Positions 39,360 through 50,700 of a stretch of 64,000 nt of DNA are shown one piece after another. Within the stretch, counting starts at the first letter, position 1. The number at the start of each line of letters is the position of its first letter. Position numbers and translations under genes: made by a program. The notes under the pieces were generated by a model. The model had not been told where the DNA came from and did no database searches. It saw only the letters and a list, made by a program, of their open reading frames with translations. The DNA lies in the NCBI GenBank assembly GCA_949825025.1, contig OX463788.1, forward strand, positions 19,595,799 through 19,659,798, given 5' to 3'. Origin of the DNA: Siphlonurus alternatus (taxonomy: Eukaryota; Arthropoda; Insecta; Ephemeroptera; Siphlonuridae).

Positions 39360-42300
39360 CACATGAAAATTATGAAAAAAAAAAAAAATAAATAAATAAA
39401 ATGTTCTCCTCTACATCCCCTATCAGTAGCTAAAATATCAGGTATACAAATTCGAGCTAGTTTTTAAGTTATGAATTTACTGATATTTTAGCTACTGATG
39501 GGGATGGAGAGAACATTTTATTATTTTTTTTTTCATAATTTTCATGTGTGGGATTTTTTTTTTTTTTTTTCACATTGGGCAAGTTACCTTCTCCTTACGA
39601 GCTGATAGAAGACAGAGAACATTTTAAGATATGTTGCTAAGGAAAGCTGTGTGGGGAAATATTTAACATTATGCGTATTACCTTATCTTTATCACCATTT
39701 TTATCGAGATAGCAATTGGAGTTTGACTGTGTAACATCATGAGTCAACCTTTTTCTGCTGGTTGATGATATCATGGTGATGACATCACAGAGTCAAATTA
39801 CAATCTCTATCTACATAAAAATAAGGGTAGCGAAATAATTAGAACACTTGAAAATTGATGGAATCAGGGGAAAGAGAATATGTTATAATATAGCTAATAT
39901 TCGAGTATCTTCCAAGCAGCCACCAAATGTAATTACACTGATAAATAAATTAAATACTTGACAAATGTAAAAAAATTCAAGTGAAAATTTATTTTTATTT
40001 TATTGAGTGAATGTCACCAAAAGTTACGTGGATTTGTAATTATGACGATGGACATGATGCAACAAGATGAATTATGCCCAGAATCATCCTCAGCGTTGCA
40101 AATATGCTTTTGTCTTTGTCAAATGGAATGAATGTGAGACGACAACGATGTAGGTTGGCTTTAAAATAGATGGAACATTACAAATTCTTTCGATAACTGC
40201 ATCTGAAATTTTTATCAGCTATCCCCCTTTAGTCAATTAGAATTATGAAATAAAATTCAGGATAGGTAACGCAATAATATTTTGAGAAAATCAAGCTTTT
40301 GCTCCCCATTTGATTAACATGTAAAACTGATATTTTTCGTGGAATTTTTGCAGAAAAGTACTCATAGTTCGAAATCCTGTTCGAGATTGATATATTTTTC
40401 TTTCGGAATGTTTTAGTAAAAACTCCAAGCTCTGTGTTGCAAACTACCGCTATAAGGCCAACCCAATATTATTTTTTGCTAATCAACTTTGAAGATATCA
40501 ATCTGAGAGCAGCCCATGATAAACTTTGACTTCACGGCAGCCATCTTGAAAATGTTTAAAATTGTTACTGCGCAATGGAAAAAAATTAAATGAGGAAACT
40601 GAGGTGACAGTTCTCTTCTAAATTTAATTTTCTTATTTGCCAAATAAAAATCAACATTTTTCTAATAAGATAGAATGCTTGAAAGGTGAAGTTAAAAATT
40701 GGTCTACAATGCAGGTTGCCTACTTTACAAATTAACCGAACGGCTAATTTTTCATCTATTTTAAGCATACTGTTGGATCATGCCTAACTGCCACAAAAGT
40801 AGGGGTGAGAGTGACAAAGTTTTGCAATCAACATAAGTATTCACTTTGTTAAGACAAACAGAACTTTTGTTCATGAGATAATGTCACTGGTCTTGTAACA
40901 CGCACGCAGCAAAAGTCAAACTTGTTGGGATTGCTCAGAGTCCAGTCAAGTAACCCCATGCCAACCGAGCAGACAACCAACAGCTTTTCTGTTGTTTCAA
41001 TTCGTAATGTTATGGGATGAAGTGATCAAGACTACACCACAATTTATCCTCGTCCTTCTGGTACTTTAAGCTACGCCCAAGAGCTTTTGATTGGGAGGGG
41101 GGGGGGGGGGAGGAGGGGGGGGGGAAACAACAATGCTGCAAAGCTGCGGGAATACTTTTCCTCACTGGTGGGTTAAAAGATTGGAGAAACCAAATTTTAC
41201 CGTAACGGAAAAATGTAACGAAACTGCGGACCAATCACAGCGCCGTATTGGAACCTCTTGAGAGTAGCTTCAGCTACGTTATAATTTTATAATATTGATA
41301 AATTCTGCATGCTGACTGGTATGCACAGTAAATGAATAACATATTGTATCATATATGCATTCTTCACTATACACTTATACTGTATCTACTGTATATTTCA
41401 TAATTTCTTTATTGCTTTTCGATAGTATACACACTATAAGCTTGCCATAAATTTTTCAATCAGGACGTGATGTCAATACTCAATAGGAACAATACTAAAA
41501 AAAAACAAAAAAAAAAAAAAAAATCAATGCAATTGTTGGCACAGGCTTCATCTCTGTCTTATTTCATCTTTCATTTTATATAGGCAGGCAAGGCGTTTGC
41601 CAAGATTGAATTATTTATAACCATAATTTCCCAATGCTTGTGGATATTTATTGTACAATAACCTGGGGGGGGGGGGATAATTGGTGACCTTAGGAGAGTC
41701 CAACTTTGAACATCTACATATCGTCATTGTAGCACACATTTGGCCGATCTACATTTGTATGTAACGGATCGAGATTGTTTTTTTTAAACACAGATGTGGT
41801 GTTTTTTATGGGAACTTGAATATTGTGGAAATGATGTCTTGCACTAGTGATCTCGAATCATATTAAAAGGTATAAACAGCATAAAGGTATACAGTATAGT
41901 TAACCATAGCTCCAGCGGGTCTCCCCCCCCCCCCTCCCCGGTGTCTGTACTTGTTTTGTGGACCGACATTTAAAATTAATTTTGTACCGTATTAGACCAG
42001 TATTGCACCGAAGGGGGTTTAAAAAGTGTCTATACACAGGCTTATGGGTGATGTCATAAAAGACGTTTGACATCACCAGACGTTTGACATCAAGGTATGA
42101 GTGAGAAGAGAAGCAGCATCGACTGACCTTCACTTAATCATAAATTCAATACACATCGTTGCCGATATGATGTAAGCAACAACAAGACACTTTTTAAACA
42201 CCCTTCGGTACACTATAATTTATGCATACTTAACCAAACTATGTTGTAGAATACTGAAAACAATTGACTGAATTTAACTTCCGCTACTTTTTTGAACAAA

Positions 42301-42971
42301 CCTAGCAATGCTTGGGATTTTGTGTGTTCCGTCCAAACTGGCACAATCATGGCCCAACAATCCATTCCAGCATTCAAATGCTGGAACCTTTCACCGAGGG
42401 AACCATGGAAATGTCAGGAATTGACGGAGGATGCCATCTATCCCCTCACGGATGTGTGAGTCCTCAGTGCAATGTTCTTTAACAACTGACATGTGGAAAA
42501 ATACATACCTACTAGTATATTACAGGTATCATATATAAGATGGTTATCATAGAACCAAAAACTTCCAAAATGATTTGTTTTATGTTACGACAGCTGGTTA
42601 AACTGGTGCAATGAACCATTACTGTTTATATGTATTCTGTATGTATATATACTATATATCATATGATACAAGGTTCCTCCTTGATCTTAGAACTATAATT
42701 GTTTTTTATTCGCTAGGAACCAACAGTTAAAATTCCAGAAAATACAATTTCTTAATTAACCAATATACCATGAAATAATTCTTCACACAATCAATTTTGT
42801 TGACATAAAATAACAGGCAAGTATGCATAGCCTATCAACGCCCAGACCCAAAGCTTGCTGGCGTGGCAGTCACTTTTCATTAAGTTTTTGCAAATAAAAT
42901 AAAAATATTATACAAAAATTCCAACTTAAGCTTACAAATATTGAGCAGAGGAAGGTAAACCTGAGGTCCAT
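32882..42971 (-). CDS. ERP44: Endoplasmic reticulum resident protein 44 (ERp44)
   Basis: Seven exons on the minus strand: 42971-42936, 38147-38072, 36436-36281, 35960-35785, 33917-33802, 33691-33438 and 33216-32882. Phase closes at each joint, giving 382 aa. Exon 1 (MDLRFTFLCSIF) plus the start of exon 2 (VCLLLYNPTNS) form a signal peptide. The first thioredoxin domain has FYADWCRFSN, the CRFS site with one reactive cysteine that defines ERp44, and a cis-proline loop KYPTLKVFRNG. The second and third thioredoxin-like domains follow (KDDCTFF; CVPMVREITFEN; AIDSFRHMYLF). The C-terminal tail has PPESSFKKLAP and ends RDEL, the ER-retrieval signal. ERp44 cycles between ER and Golgi and retains Ero1 and unassembled disulfide-linked clients. 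The cysteine pair of human domain 3 appears replaced (ADG, NDL). Exon 5 could start 6 bp later at a tandem acceptor. Identity is very secure. Confidence 0.95.
34190..34492. mobile_element. pogo/Tigger-like MITE in ERP44 intron 4
   Basis: CAGTAAAAACTTGTTGTTAC and the mirrored GTAATAATGAGTTTTTACTG are each next to TA. A tandem duplicate of the left end (starting TACAGTAAAAACTTG at 34141) precedes it. Internal copies of TTTTGACGGGACCG (34298, 34418) form a direct repeat. TA flanks and the CAGTAAAAAC start are those of pogo-type mariners. Confidence 0.65.
34594..35517. mobile_element. 924-bp fold-back element in ERP44 intron 4
   Basis: CAGATAGGGCCAGAAATGGT and ACCATTTCTGGCCCTGTCTG bound an element that is one inverted repeat over its full length, about 450 bp per arm. 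Paired segments include GCATACATAAAGCCAAGGGT, AAATTTTATTTCTAGGAGGT and GTGATAAAAACCACTCCTAA with their complements. TA flanks both ends. The whole element is transcribed as intron and could form a very long RNA hairpin. Confidence 0.8.
36626..37091. mobile_element. TIR element, AATAGGTGACTTGTCC ends, ERP44 intron 2
   Basis: The ends AATAGGTGACTTGTCCTTAC, ACTGATCCTCGCCATCTG and GAGTGGCGCTGCAACTT are mirrored at the other side (AAGTTGCAGCGCCACTC ... GTCACCTATT) over about 55 bp. Unlike most elements here the interior is GC-richer and not palindromic. It holds CCAATC twice and TGACGTCA at 36724, a promoter-like mix. No coding region was recognised. Confidence 0.75.
37519..37916. mobile_element. 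TTAA-flanked palindromic MITE, family A (copy 3, intact)
   Basis: GGTAGAGATAACGCCGGTCAGC follows TTAA (37515-37518), and GACCGGCATTATCTCTACC precedes TTAA (37917-37920). The arms pair nearly throughout with the family core CAGCATAGGAATTTCCCATGG. It is the best reference copy for family A and lies in ERP44 intron 2. Confidence 0.85.
38566..38694. mobile_element. Small palindrome in ERP44 intron 1
   Basis: AGACTATCAGCTTCAAAAC and CACTTTCTGATA face TATCAGAAAGTG and TTTTGAAGCTGACAGTCT. The arms are about 50 bp with mismatches. Confidence 0.55.
38743..38765. mobile_element. Isolated left end of a TTAA-flanked MITE
   Basis: TTAAGGGTAAGATAACACC matches the outer end of families A and C, but no mirrored right end was found before the next element at 39305. 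It is a fragment or a deletion derivative. Confidence 0.45.
39305..39598. mobile_element. TTAA-flanked palindromic MITE, family C (copy 2)
   Basis: TTAA (39301-39304) plus GGGTAAGGTAACATGCCC opens the element. The right end GGGCAAGTTACCTTCTCCTTA is a damaged partner that has lost its TTAA. The inner arms (ATGTTCTCCTCTACATCCCC, AAAATATCAGGTATACAAAT) match the copies at 28948 and 43527. Confidence 0.75.
39675..39835. mobile_element. Palindromic MITE in ERP44 intron 1
   Basis: The left side (ACCTTATCTTTATCACC, TTTTTATCGAGATAGCAATTGG, AGTTTGACTGTG) is mirrored with mismatches at the right (CACAGAGTCAAATTACAATCTC, ATAAAAATAAGGGTA). Confidence 0.55.
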
Positions 42972-43110
42972 GCCGGGTAGAGTGAAAAACATTGCATGCA
43001 ATTGCTAGAAAATCGCTGCAACCACCGGCCCAGACCCTCCAATAGCCGCCATCAACGTAGCTGTACCAACAGAATTGGTCAATAAATGTTCTTCCTTTAC
43101 TGTCTGGGAA
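42972..43110 (-). promoter_or_regulatory. ERP44: 5' UTR / proximal promoter of ERP44
   Basis: Directly upstream of the ERP44 ATG on the minus strand the sequence becomes GC-richer and contains GACCAATTCT (a CCAAT box, about 43074-43083) and a GATGGCGGCT motif resembling a YY1 site at about 43050. The transcription start is not known. Confidence 0.45.
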
Positions 43111-43526
43111 TGTGCTGAGACGTACATTAATTTGGTTAGTTGCACAAAATATTAATTTTTATTAAAACAAAATACTAAAAAATTATAAAAATATTTTTAT
43201 GAAGAGAATACAGTCACCAATTTCGGTTGGTATGAGAAATAATGGCGGTAACTGCTTCAAAACTTTGGAGTGTCCAACCAATGAAATTGCTCCACTTGGA
43301 AGATATAATAATAATAGGTGCCATGAGCCATGATATATCTGTGCTATAAAAATTTTATGTTTTTTTTTTATAGCCATGTTTCAACCTGTTCGATATAGAA
43401 TTAATGTCTAAAACGTAATTAATGGGTAAAATATGCAATGTTAGCCTAAACTTCAATTAGTTTCTTTAAATACCTTTTCAGATTTTACAATAATAAAAAA
43501 TATAATTATAGTGATTTTTTTAGCAA

Positions 43527-43909
43527 TTAGGGTACGTAAGATAACGCCATACCAATGTTAAAAAAATCCCTCACACAAAAAATATGAAAAAAAAAAAATT
43601 AAAATGTTCTCCTCTACACCCCCCCCCCCCCCCCTATCAGTAGCTAAAATATCAGGTACACAAATACGATCTAGTTTTTGAGTTTTATAAATTTTTAAAG
43701 TTGACTACTTTAACATGGAGAATTAAATGAAACTTCCAAGTTAAATTAGTCAACTTTAAAAATTCATAACTAAAAAACTATAGATCGTATTTGTATACCT
43801 GATATTTTAGCTACTGGATAGGGGGTGTAGAGGAGATCGAACATTTTAAATTTTTGTCAGAATTTTTGTGTGAGGGATATTTTTTAACATTGCTGGTGTT
43901 ATCTTACCT
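43527..43909. mobile_element. TTAA-flanked palindromic MITE, family C (copy 3)
   Basis: The right end GGTGTTATCTTACCT is followed by TTAA (43910-43913). The left end GGGTACGTAAGATAACGCC is preceded by TTA only. The arms pair through AAATATCAGGTACACAAATACGATCTAG and TTTAAAGTTGACTACTTTAA (interrupted pairings). Confidence 0.7.
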
Positions 43910-44051
43910 TTAAAATAAAATTAATCGTTGAGCTCGACTTAATATGAGCTATATCATGTATATATATAACTAAAGGTACTCAATCTATCCAAATAAACAA
44001 TAAAAAAAAATCATCATGCAGGTTGGTTAATTTGTCCATTGCCAAACTTTG

Positions 44052-44299
44052 AGTGCGTTATTTGAATTCACGGGCCAGCCCGGGCTGAAGCGTTTTTTGT
44101 CGTCAAGTGGGGCCAGCCCGGCGGCCATTTTCCCTCCTCTCATGACGTCACTTCCTGGCTGGCCCAGGCTGACTCGACAGTGCGATTGAGACCTAGCGGA
44201 GAGACTGGGAACCTCCCCGTGACGAAATTATGATGTTTCATACCACGTGACCAAGGTCATGCACCGCCATTTTACCCAGTCCGTGAATTCAAACGCACT
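44052..44299. mobile_element. GC-rich MITE with AGTGCG ends
   Basis: AGTGCGTTATTTGAATTCACGG and CCGTGAATTCAAACGCACT are inverted termini, and CTTTG flanks both sides (44047-44051 and 44300-44304), giving a candidate 5-bp target duplication. Inside, GGCCAGCCCGGGCTG and GGCCAGCCCGGCGGCC add local palindromes, and TGACGTCA lies at 44143. GC content is far above the surroundings. Confidence 0.7.
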
Positions 44300-44500
44300 C
44301 TTTGTCTTAATTTTGGATGCTGCAGCACCAGAAAATCAAGCAGGGTTAACATTCAGACTGACTTGAGGTGTAGTTGGAAATAAATAATCCACCATTAAAT
44401 TTTAACAGTAAACAATCATTTATTGAGATAAAAATATTCTCTATGAAAAACTATAAATTAAATTTACTTCCCTCTAACTCATGCATTTAAAAGCTAGGAT

Positions 44501-44541
44501 TATATCAAGGATTTTCTATACTAGTCTAGAAAATCCTTGGG
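44501..44541. repeat. Perfect short hairpin
   Basis: CAAGGATTTTCTA and TAGAAAATCCTTG form a 13-bp perfect stem with a short loop. No terminator or RNA role is implied. Confidence 0.6.
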
Positions 44542-45511
44542 TTATATTTAAATACCACATTTAGGATACTTTGTGTGTAGCAATATATCAGATAAGTAGT
44601 GCCCGTTTATATACAGTAGTTAATAATTATAATACTAAATCAATTTTGGGTTGACTGAAATTTCATACAAGTAATTAAAATATTTTTAATGTCTGCATAG
44701 GTTTGAATGCCTGTAACACACACGCTTTGGCAGTGACTATTTTTAAGATGGCTCAAATAGAAAAGTTTTGTGCGTGTACAGTATTTTAATCACTTTTTAT
44801 CACACATACCCTCAAACCCTTGAAGCAAAGCAAAGTCCAACACCAAAATAAAGGAATTATGCCTGGGAAACTTTGAAAAGACAAAAAATATTTAACACAC
44901 CAAAAAATAATGCTACCATTACATTTTTTTTTTTCTTTTTCTAACAGTCAGTTTGAAACTTCATAAAGTCTTTGATTGCAAAAATGTCAGTCTACCTTTT
45001 AGGTGCATATAGTATTGGAATTGTGACTTTCATTACTTCTTGTGCCCTTAAAATGGATTAATGGAATATAAAATATAATTTACCAATGGAATCCAATTAA
45101 TATTAAGATTGTTTGAATAAATAAATTAATGTGACTTTATTTTGATTCAAACAAGATAAACTTTGTGAAGAAGAGATGCTGATTTGGCGTGTAGTAGAAA
45201 TTTGTGAAGTATTCATAAAAAAAAAAAAAAATCATACATAGCATGCTTAGTAACAATTAAAATATAACTATTATACAAACAAACATATCAGTAGGAGTCT
45301 TTTAAAAGGAGCACATAGAGTTTGACCTTGAGTCGAGTGGACTTTATACACTACTCATTTTGTTTTTATTTGCGAGCTGCTGGACTATACGAGCTCCTCT
45401 TGAGAAACCTCATTGATACATAATTTTAACGATAAATAACAAATCAAAATTATAACAAAAAACAAGAAGAATTTTATATATTTTTTTTGTTGAGGAAAAT
45501 GATTTCTATAC

Positions 45512-46762
45512 CAGTGGCGTAACTACAAAACGTGGGTCCTAAGTCTAGTCGCTTAGAAGCAAAAATCATCAAAACCCTGCACATTATGACAAAAGCAAAA
45601 GATTTTCAACATCGATACTAATCACCAGGATGGTCAAATCTGGGGTAGGAGCCACGTGGAAATATTGACCTGGCGACCTGAGGTGACCTTCAAAGGTGGG
45701 GAAAAGGTGATTTTGTAAATAATTTTTTACGGGCAGAATTTTAAAGCAAATTAAAAACTTTTTTCACTCAAATTAACAACAATAGTACTAACTAACTGGT
45801 ATAAAATTTCAGAAATGATGAACCCAAAATTGTGCCCGGAATTAAAAATCAAACTCAAAATTTCAAAAACTAGCGTTACTCTATGCGGATTGGTCATCAG
45901 GGAACTCAAAATTTGTGAAAATGTTTCGGATAGGAAATGAAGGGAATATAATGAGACGTGTTTTGGTGTATCATTTGTGAAATTTGGTTGAGAAGTTTTG
46001 AAAATATCCCGGATTTTCATTTTATTTAGAGGGCTTATACGCACTAATACCGTGCAAGGCCAACCAACTTGCATCGTGCATAAATGATTCTTTGATGTAT
46101 TTTCTGCTTATAACAAGTAAATGCTTCGTTTAATAAACATAAAGTGCAGGATTTTGGGTTTTAAGTGTCCCGAAAATTAGGTCGAATCCTTGAACCTTTT
46201 CGCCGCAAAACGGCGACTCCGGGAGGGAGGGGGGGGGGGGGGGGGGGGGGGGACCCGCAGGAGATGAAATTTTTTAAGAAAGTGGACTTTTTGTTTTTAA
46301 ATCAAGAAAACTATATATTAAATAAAATTACATTTGTGTAATAATTATAAAAGCCCTAGTAATTTATATCTGCATGCAGATCCGAAATATTTCGTATTCA
46401 GTGACATACGTTATGCACAGCAATTGGCAATTTTAAAACAAAAATGTCAAAAATTAAAACACAGTACGTTGTTTTAACAATATTAAAATTGACATTAGAT
46501 TATTAATTGATATTAAAATTATTATTATTTTAATTTACACTAATTAACACATATTTATGCTCACAAAAAAAAAAAAAAAAATGTCTATATAAGCCACACG
46601 CAAAAATGTCATAAAACAGTGAGAGATACGAGTTAGATGAGGAGCACGTGCAATGTGAACAACTGTTCAATTGTTTTCCCTATCCCCAAGTGATAATGAT
46701 CGCTCCTGGACCCTCCTGGTCTTCATATTTGCGGCAAACATTTTAACTTTTGTTTACGAAAA

Positions 46763-46799
<37 letters not shown>

Positions 46800-46950
46800 T
46801 GCCTATATGATATAATGATAAAGTTTAAAATGTTTAAATATATATTTTTTTGTCACGCTCAATTAAAATTTCTTCGACGACCTTAACTAAAAAGGTCCTT
46901 TTTGATTCACGGGCCCGGGGTCCTGGACCCCCTCTGTAGTTACGCCACTG
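45512..46950. mobile_element. Non-autonomous hAT element, 1.4 kb
   Basis: The ends CAGTGGCGTAACTACA and TGTAGTTACGCCACTG are perfect inverted repeats. TTCTATAC flanks both sides (45504-45511, 46951-46958) as an exact 8-bp target duplication. Next inward, GTGGGTCCTAAG pairs loosely with the right side. A 107-codon minus-strand frame at 45751-46074 shows no BED finger or hATC motif. A 27-base G-run is at 46226-46252. Confidence 0.9.
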
Positions 46951-47118
46951 TTCTATACTTAAATTGTACTTTAATAATTTATTATACAGTATAAAGAGAA
47001 ACATCCCACAGCTGAGAAACAAATTGTTTCTCAGTGGTTTACATTTCTTTTAATTAAGTAGCTGAGGATCAGAACAACCTTAGTGCCATTCTGGTACAAA
47101 ACAAGATGAGAAACTTAA

Positions 47119-47498
47119 AGGGACAGGGTACAATAATTTTCGTGTTGCACAAAAAGTTTCCTATTGACATAACAAAATTAAAAATATATGATATTTTGGG
47201 TTTGAACAGTATCAATAATTTAGATATATTAAATAAATTTGTATAGCCTCAGGCACCGGCAACATTGCACGGAGAATAGCAGGCAGAAGAGTGAGAGGAA
47301 GAGTGGGGGAATCAATAAGAAGGATATGCTGTGCGGTGTTGCTAGTGCAATCGACGGAACGTGACGTCACGTTCCTCCGCTCATGCCAATTATTGCGCGC
47401 TTACACTGATGCGTTTGGGACAGTGCAGCATGTATTTGTACTCTGTTAGTAAGTAACTTTTGATAAAAAAATATTTATTTTTAGGGTCCCCTGTCCCT
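47119..47498. mobile_element. TTAA-flanked element, family B (intergenic copy)
   Basis: AGGGACAGGGTAC follows TTAA (47115-47118), and GTCCCCTGTCCCT precedes TTAA (47499-47502). The interior is not a long palindrome: one half is A/T-rich, the other holds CGACGGAACGTGACGTCACG with TGACGTCA at 47362. The copy in tetraspanin intron 3 is the same family in opposite orientation. Confidence 0.85.
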
Positions 47499-47575
47499 TT
47501 AACTATATATAGTGAAAAGTATATATAAGCTCGTTTGATGCTCAGCTAATTAATGTATCACTGTTTTCAGCTTCT

Positions 47576-47583
47576 ATTTATTT
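47576..47583 (-). terminator. Probable poly(A) signal of DNAAF2
   Basis: AATAAA on the minus strand, about 170 bp after the DNAAF2 stop codon. Confidence 0.45.
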
Positions 47584-47751
47584 TAGTCCCTCTTTTTTAT
47601 TATTATTAAAAAAACAAAAACAACAAACAATGTGAGTCTTTAAAAGACAATGACTTTTAACGTAACATGCTAGATAGGAGTAACATTACTTTAGATTTAA
47701 TAACTAGAGTAAGGATTGCTTTCATTGGATAAACATAACTGGATAAGCCTA

Positions 47752-50700
47752 TCACATGTCTATGTCGAACATCAAATCACTTGAGAACTCTGTGGGCTGA
47801 GCGGCTACCACGGTAGAAGTTTGCGTGGTGCCGGAACCGGAAGCTGTATCACCGGGAGCCACCTCAGACTCTGAGCATACGTCTTCGCTCTCAGAGTTCT
47901 GTTGCTTGCTGTTCTTACGTTTGTTGCGTGCACGGCGCTGGTTCTTCTTACGCTGACCCAGGATACTTGAGTCAGGCCTGCACAAGCATAACAAAGTCAA
48001 TAAAAAAAATATAGCTTGCACACAATTTACTGCAATTCAATTATATTTATCATACAGAAGAAATTATAGAACACTGTACAGATGTTTCTATCACAAATAT
48101 CACCATATATATTTTTGAGTTAAAGTGGAAAGTATATTCTCAGAGTTTGATGTTTGCAAATGTTATACCATTTTCTGATTAGGGTTCTAAAATACTCAAG
48201 TATATATATATGGGTGAATAGACACTGTATAGTGATTAGGTTGCTTCTGCAGCCGTTTTTATTTGCCCCATAGGCTCTCATGTTTTCTCTTTATTGCATT
48301 TTCAGCCTATGAAAGATTTAATAAATGAATAAGTAAAATAGTAATGCAATAGACACAAAGATTTCAAATAGGGCAGTGCCACGAGATTGTTGGGTTGCCT
48401 ACTTACAGGATAACGCTTAGCTGTTTACCTCCCTTCCCTTCCCCTACTGTTGTTATACAGAACACATAAAACCATTGAAAATAAATAAATAAATAAATAA
48501 GTAAATAAATAAACAAATAAATAAAAAAGTTAGAAAATTGACTTCATTGCCAGGTATAATTACGTATTTAAGGACACGAAAATGTAGTTTGTGTATTCTT
48601 TGTACACTTGCAGATGATATAGAAATGACATAAATGTAATAATTGCAGTATATAATTTATAATGAATTTTTATCTAAATTTTCTCCCTTTACAAGCTGCT
48701 AACGCAACACAACAATATGGCGCGGCAGGCTCCTGTAAAGTATGCAATATGCGTTGCAGTGAAATCACGTGGGCCTGGCCTATTTGGAAGTGTATTACCT
48801 GAAGTACTGTTTGGAGACAACTTCACTGAAGGAGACAGACTTCTTGACAGATGAGGCTGAGCCGACAAGACGGGTGGAGCAGCAGGGCATCCCTTCCTCG
48901 CTCTCCTGCTCTTCAAACACCGAGTGCTCCAGACTTTGCGACATCTCGCCTGACATGGAGAAGCCCTTGAGGATCCCCTTGCATGGACTGTGGCTCAGCG
49001 ACTGCACACAACATGCAACGTACCGCAATGTCAACCACCCATGTGCCTTAGTCAGCTTTCAAGTGCACGCATCTTCTGTTGATTTGGGCAAATTTAGACA
49101 TACTATACAAAACTTTGATCAATGAAGAAGAGACAACATATACAAACACTCAATCAGGTTGTATCAATCAATTGTATCATAAAAATTATCACAATTCTTT
49201 ACCAACACAAACAATTTCTAGTGTAGTTTTTTTAAAGATCAGTATGTACTTGCTAAATTAACTTCTTGAAGGAAGTAGTATATTGTCGTGGTAGCATCTA
49301 GTTTGTTGACCTCAACTTGGTAGAATTTACTTAAATCGTTGATTGCAATCCATCTCGGCAACATAATATAGTAATGAAATTAGTGATCCATGCAAATTCT
49401 ATCAAGTTGAGATCGGAAACTAGCCGCTAAAATACATGATGATATATTAATATGTGTTTTTTCCAGCAAATCTTGGTTATTTATGCATTTCTCAGTAAAA
49501 TTTAACTCTGCAAGTATCTAGTAACAATGTTGAAATTTATCCTAAGTTACGGATTGATGGGTGACATGGAAAAGGTACAAATAGGATTTTCAATTTAAGA
49601 AAGAAATTCAACATTTGAAGAATTATAGATGCGTAACAAAGTTATATAGAAAAATCTAAAAAAAAACAAAACAAACAAACAAAAAAACAACAACTGCATT
49701 CTAATACTATGAACATTTTATAAATTTTGTTCTGGAGCCATCGAAGTAAATCAAGGTTTTTGTCAGGTAAGGCTTTATGTCAAGTTATGAATTTTATCTG
49801 ACATTCGCTTTTTTGTTTTTGAGGGTAGAACCAATAGTATGTTGTTTTTTTTTTTTTGTTTGTTATTATTTCATAATCCGCTCTGTAGTGTAGTGGTTAG
49901 TACCTCTGGCTCTGGTCCGAAAGGTCCCCGGTTCGATTTCCGAACACGGCAGACTTTTCGTGACTTGGGATGGGTGTGACTGATTACTAGATTATGGATT
50001 TGGTAGGAGGAAGACAGCTTACGGCTGTCAATACTCCACTGCCCTGCAGTATTGCACTGCCACTGCAGGTTGCACAGATCTGGTAGTAGGAGCCCAGAAG
50101 AGTGCAGGAAAGGGTTCTGGGAGTATATGAAAAGGGTAAAGGTAAAGGGATGAAAAGATGGCAAATAGATGGAGGATATCTTTTACCCAGGCTTAAACCA
50201 TCTTAAAGCATGCACTCAAAAGTAAATTCCAAACTCTTGTGAAAAAGTGACACCGTTGGGATATGAACACCAGATCTTCCAAACGGTAACACATCCGAGC
50301 GCAATTCAGAAGATCTGGTGTTCAAATCCCAGCGGTGTTACTTTTTCACAAGATTTTGGAATTTACTTTCTTGAGTGCATGCTTTAAGATGGTGTAAGCC
50401 TGAGTAAAATATATATCCTACACATATTCATAGTTCAGAATACAGAAAGCATTAAAAAAAAAATATGCTACTTTGTTAATCTGCAATGAGATATTAGAAT
50501 GTGAAAATTTTAGTGGCTTAATCGAAAGAAGGGGTAAAAATATGGTACTGTGAATTTTTTCAGATTTTTCTGAGATCGGGAACTATTTTTAAAAAAATGA
50601 TTGAAAGTCTATTTTTTAAAAATAGTTCCTGGTCTCAGAAAAATCTGAAAAAATTCACAGTACCACATTCTTCTTTCGATTAAGCCACTAAAATTTTCAC

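Noticed and set aside
40480..40560. Candidate ERP44 first exon on the minus strand (AAGATGGCTGCCG, frame MAAVKSKFIMGC)
   Set aside because: It is not hydrophobic, lacks a proper donor, and exon 42936-42971 gives a complete signal peptide with correct phase.
40850..40960. Minus-strand frame MGLLDWTLSNPNKFDFCCVR
   Set aside because: Short, no convincing splice donor and no family recognised; left out as chance.
32737..46252. Long pure C and G runs (32737, 41101, 46226) as structural elements
   Set aside because: Homopolymers of this kind are error-prone in assemblies and may have wrong length; no function claimed.
49875..49955. A functional tRNA gene
   Set aside because: A and B boxes are present but acceptor stem pairing is poor and a SINE body follows.
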